Part shown: positions 60,809-64,000 of the stretch, in pieces | How positions within the stretch are numbered: the stretch's first letter is position 1 | Layout: the number at the start of each line of letters is the position of its first letter | NCBI GenBank assembly: GCA_951799425.1 | Contig: OX637407.1 | Span: forward strand, 23,318,981 to 23,382,980 | Origin: Ilex aquifolium | Taxonomy: Eukaryota; Streptophyta; Magnoliopsida; Aquifoliales; Aquifoliaceae | DNA length: 64,000 bases | Reading direction: 5' to 3' | Translations under genes and position numbers: made by a program | Notes under the pieces: model-generated | Databases searched by the model: none | What the model saw: only the letters and a program-made list of their open reading frames with translations | Told to the model about the DNA's origin: nothing

Positions 60809-61282
60809 AGAAGGATAACAAATTTCATTGCTCTTATTTTCTGAGAAGAGAATACTTTCTTCTACTCTTCATATTTCTTTTCCCCTGCCTTGCTTTAAGG
60901 AGTGCTTTTTCGACAGGGCTAGGCTCAAATACGGAGGATATGTGGCTTGACGGGGTCAGAATGTTTCCTCGTTGTTTTGAATGCAATATAAGGAGGGGGG
61001 GTAGTATCTGATTTCTTTTCCCGCGTTTTTCTCTCAACATCTTCCTATAACCGTCACGTCTTTCCCCTTTCCATAACCGCAACCACTTTCCATAACCGTA
61101 GCCCCTTTCCATAACCGCTACTACTTTCCACAACCGTCCCTACCTTCATTGATTAGGAAACCAAACAGGCGACCTGATTCCCTATTTTTTGGCTCTTTGT
61201 TTCCTGAAAAGCACCCAAGTGTGTGACATATTCTTGACTTTCTTCTTGATTTCTTGCGTCTTTTTCCTTACCAGCGCTTTCG
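60254..61282. other. Spacer between the two accessory genes, with poly-T and short repeats
   Basis: A run of about 36 T lies at 60772-60807. Between 61040 and 61140 the motif TTTCCATAACCG is repeated about five times. GAGCTATATAGCTCGAG-type palindromes occur near 60657. No gene seen. Confidence 0.65.
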
Positions 61283-62371
61283 ATGGCTGCCTCTGCTTCT
61301 TCTCTGTTCCATGAACGATCCTCCTCTGGAATCAAATGGAAGTGGCATCGTCGCTATTTGTCCCCCTCAATACTTGAATCTTCTGATTTAGTGGACATCA
61401 AGAAACGTTTTTTTCCTGATCTTGATTTGCCTTTGCGAGTCTCTTCCTCCGACGAGCCTTGCAATTACCTCCCCCGAGGGGAGGTCTGTTTCTTCGAAGG
61501 TGCTATGGGCATGGGACTTCGCCTTCCCATTCATCCGGCCATTGGGCGAGTTCTTGCCTATTATGGCCTGTGCCCTTCTCGCCTCTCTCCACGAGGATGG
61601 GCTGCTATGATAAGTTTTTTCTTGTTCTGCCGCTTGCATGCTCTTGGCAGGTTCCCCTTTGTCTCTGAGTTCCTGTATTTCTTTGAGATTGAGGAAGATG
61701 ATGCCCCCTGCTTCAGTTTCTTCCGTTGGAGGGATTTCAATTTACGCCCTCTGGTTCTAGATCTTCCCTCCAACCCTGAAGGGTGGTCTGAGCGTTTCTT
61801 CTTCGCTTCTGGAGAGGCTTGGAGGTCTCCTGAGGATCGCTGTCGTAAAGCCAGGATTCCTCGGTCCTGGAAGAGCTTCTCTCGTATTGGTAAGCTCGAT
61901 CATGGCTCTTTTGAGTACTTTCCTTTTAAAAATATGCTCTGATTATGCCCTTGCTGTGTAGATCCACCTGACCTGGATTTACCAGGGATGGTGAATATCA
62001 ACGAGTTGTTGCTTGTGGAGTCTAAGACTTATTCCGAGCTGATGACGAGCGCAAACCTCTATTTGCTTGGGGCTGAGGCTACTGAGTTTGAGTTTTCCAC
62101 TATTCCTTACTCTTCCTGGACCTCTTTCTCTGATTCTGATGAGGATGGGGATTCTGACAAGGATGGAAACACCGTCACGAGTTCGAGGAAGCGTAAAAGG
62201 GACGATTCCCCTTCTCCTGACTCTCTGTCCACCATCTTCCTTACCTCTATTGGTCAGAAGCTCCTTAACTCGCTTCAAAAGGCTGAGCAGGAAAGGGATG
62301 AGCTGAAGAAAGAGAATGCTAGCCTGAAGGGAGAGATTGCTGAGCTGAAAACTGAACTTAAGAAAGACTAG
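61283..62371 (+). CDS. Retrotransposon antisense accessory gene 2 (Transposase_28-like), 338 aa
   Basis: Exons 61283-61889 and 61962-62371 have the donor ATTG|GTAAGC and acceptor CTGTGTAG, split codon in phase. The first exon has the same domain architecture as accessory gene 1 ('MGLRLPIHPAIGRVLAYYG', 'PSRLSPRGWAAMISFFLF'), so the two are diverged paralogues. The second exon has an acidic stretch (SDSDEDGDSDKDG), a basic nuclear-localisation-like RKRKRDD, and a short coiled coil at the end (ERDELKKENASLKGEIAELK). Function unknown. Confidence 0.72.
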
Positions 62372-62769
62372 GATCTTTGTTTCCTTGTATCGTTCTTTCT
62401 TTTCTTAAGCGATATCAGACTATGACTCTTTTTGTATTTGTCTGAATATTTGTACTGTCGGATATTTCGAATGCCAGACTTTTCATTCATCTCGAATTCT
62501 GTTAGGTTATTTCAGCTTACTCTTCTCGTTCGAAACACGAACGTAGATGGAAAACAGAAGATCATGTCTGCTCTGACCTTACTTCTCATCTGACCTCATA
62601 GGTGTTCTCTGTTGTTCTGGACCTTTCGAGGTCTTTGGGTGTGTAGGCAGTGCACAAGGGTATCTGGTCCTGGGGGGAGGACCATTGGTGTCTCCAAGAA
62701 GCGTTCAGCCTTGAACTTTGTACGAGCTGAAGAGCTCGTCTTTTGTTTATAAGCCTTTGAGGCTTATCC

Positions 62770-63590
62770 TGTAGTTATGAGCTGAAGAGCCCATTCTTTT
62801 TGTTATGGGCTGAAGAGCTCATCGGGTTTTTATGAGCTTTGAAGCTTATCTTTTGTTTATGAGCTGAAGAGCTCATCTTGCATTTATAAGCTTTGAAGCT
62901 TATCTTTTGTTTATGAGCTGAAGAGCTCATCTTGCATTTATAAGCTTTGAAGCTTATCTTTTGTTTATGAGCTGAAGAGCTCATCTTGCATTTATAAGCT
63001 TTGAAGCTTATCGTTTGTTTATGAGCTGAAGAGCTCATCTTGCATTTATAAGCTTTGAAGCTTATCGTTTGTTTATGAGCTGAAGAGCTCATCTTGCATT
63101 TATAAGCTTTGAAGCTTATCGTTTGTTTATGAGCTGAAGAGCTCATCTTGCATTTATAAGCTTTGAAGCTTATCGTTTGTTTATGAGCTGAAGAGCTCAT
63201 CCTGCATTTATAAGCTTTGAAGCTTATCGTTTGTTTATGAGCTGAAGAGCTCATCTTGCATTTATAAGCTTTGAAGCTTATCGTTTGTTTATGAGCTGAA
63301 GAGCTCATCTTGCTTTTATAAGCTTTGAAGCTTATCGTTTGTTTATGAGCTGAAGAGCTCATCTTGCATTTATAAGCTTTGAAGCTTATCGTTTGTTTAT
63401 GAGCTGAAGAGCTCATCTTGCATTTATAAGCTTTGAAGCTTATCGTTTGTTTATGAGCTGAAGAGCTCATCCTGCATTTATAAGCTTTGAAGCTTATCGT
63501 TTGTTTATGAGCTGAAGAGCTCATCTTGCATTTATAAGCTTTGAAGCTTATCGTTTGTTTATGAGCTGAAGAGCTCATCTTGCTTCTTTG
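62770..63590. repeat. Tandem array of a 54-bp unit, about 14-15 copies, each with two perfect palindromes
   Basis: Each unit holds ATGAGCT-GAAG-AGCTCAT and ATAAGCTT-TG-AAGCTTAT, separated by TTGCATTT and GTTT-type spacers. Units are nearly identical in the middle and diverge at both ends (62770-62860 and after 63575). Because 54 is divisible by three, the minus strand stays open as an 18-residue repeat (SSSAHKQTISFKAYKCKM), but nothing suggests that it is translated. It lies just after the pol stop of the retrotransposon. Confidence 0.93.
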
Positions 63591-63659
63591 GAGACCATTG
63601 GAGGGTGAATAAAAGGCTTGCTCTTTCTTATTTAAAAGTAGTTCTATTACAAGTAACAC

Positions 63660-64000
63660 TTACTGAAAAAACTTCTTAAGGTGCTCGGCATTCCACGAGT
63701 GAGGTAGAACCTTTCCTTCCTCTGTTTGCAACTCGTAATTCCCTGGTCTGATTATCTTTGACACGATATAGGGCCCTTCCCAATTGGGTCCCAATTTCCC
63801 ATGCGTGGGATCCTTTCTCGCAAGCAGAAGCCTCCTAAGTACCAAATCTCCAACCTTGAAACTTCTGTGTCTTACCCTCCTGTCATAGTACCTTGCCGTT
63901 TTCCTTTGGTAAGTACGGACACGGTGCAGAGCTCTGTCCCTCTTTTCATCCAAGAGATCGAGGTTTAGCAAGAGAGACTCATCATTGTGCTCGGGATCTG
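63660..64000 (-). CDS. Ty3/gypsy (Tat-lineage) integrase C-terminus, partial
   Basis: An open frame enters from beyond the right edge and ends with a stop at 63660. It has the gypsy integrase C-terminal signature: YYDRRVRHRSFKVGDLVLRR, then LGPNWEGPYIV and a HSWNAEHLKKFF-type end. The lack of a chromodomain, the long downstream region with antisense genes, and the polypurine tract near 56970 fit the Tat lineage. Frame intact over the visible part. Confidence 0.85.
   Translation of the reverse strand, partial: DPEHNDESLLLNLDLLDEKRDRALHRVRTYQRKTARYYDRRVRHRSFKVGDLVLRRLLLARKDPTHGKLGPNWEGPYIVSKIIRPGNYELQTEEGKVLPHSWNAEHLKKFFQ

Noticed and set aside
62775-63659. 294-codon minus-strand frame with 18-residue repeats as a repeat protein gene
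   Set aside because: It follows from a 54-bp tandem repeat whose length is divisible by three. It sits after the pol stop without its own promoter or conserved non-repeat part.
1-64000. CRISPR arrays, operons, bacterial-type genes
   Set aside because: The window is plant nuclear DNA; the regular repeats seen are microsatellites, MITE arms and a retrotransposon tandem array.

Overview
This is plant nuclear DNA, most likely from a woody eudicot. The evidence is spliced plant genes (CCCH zinc finger, CONSTANS-like, type-B response regulator), MIR482/2118 hairpins, an Au-type SINE, Ty1/copia and Tat-lineage Ty3/gypsy retrotransposons, an endogenous caulimovirid, a Helitron and many MITEs. No species can be named from the sequence alone. 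All exon structures are inferred from splice consensus, reading phase and family resemblance, not from transcripts.

Layout. 1-2525: decayed 3' part of a Ty1/copia element. 2626-4102: PIF/Harbinger-type element. 4148-4624: plastid rps12-intron-like insert between 18-bp direct repeats. 4975-6891 (-): two-exon gene for a 74-residue secreted peptide, with three transposons in its intron. 7800-8405: GGN-repeat block. 9706-14978 (-): Helitron carrying exon-like fragments. 15193-21033: two inverted, broken copies of an endogenous caulimovirid. 21382-22679: foldback element with long terminal inverted repeats. 23.3-35.3 kb (-): five MIR482/2118-like hairpins, arranged as two tandem pairs plus a singleton, with Mutator-type MITEs and a Harbinger fragment between them. 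37993-40098 (-): tandem CCCH zinc-finger gene. 42713-47624 (-): B-box/CCT CONSTANS-like gene. 51815-55764 (+): divergent type-B response regulator. 56193-64000: 3' end of a Tat-lineage Ty3/gypsy element on the minus strand (integrase C-terminus, a 54-bp tandem array, 3' LTR) with two spliced accessory genes on the opposite strand.

How it fits together. The host genes are regulatory: an RNA-binding CCCH protein, a light/flowering-type transcription factor, a cytokinin-type response regulator that has lost its phospho-acceptor aspartate, a secreted peptide, and a microRNA cluster whose family silences NBS-LRR immune receptors. The W-box by the peptide promoter and the MIR482/2118 hairpins both point towards immunity, but the window contains no target gene. 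The remainder is layered mobile DNA, and many insertions can be ordered by their target-site duplications.
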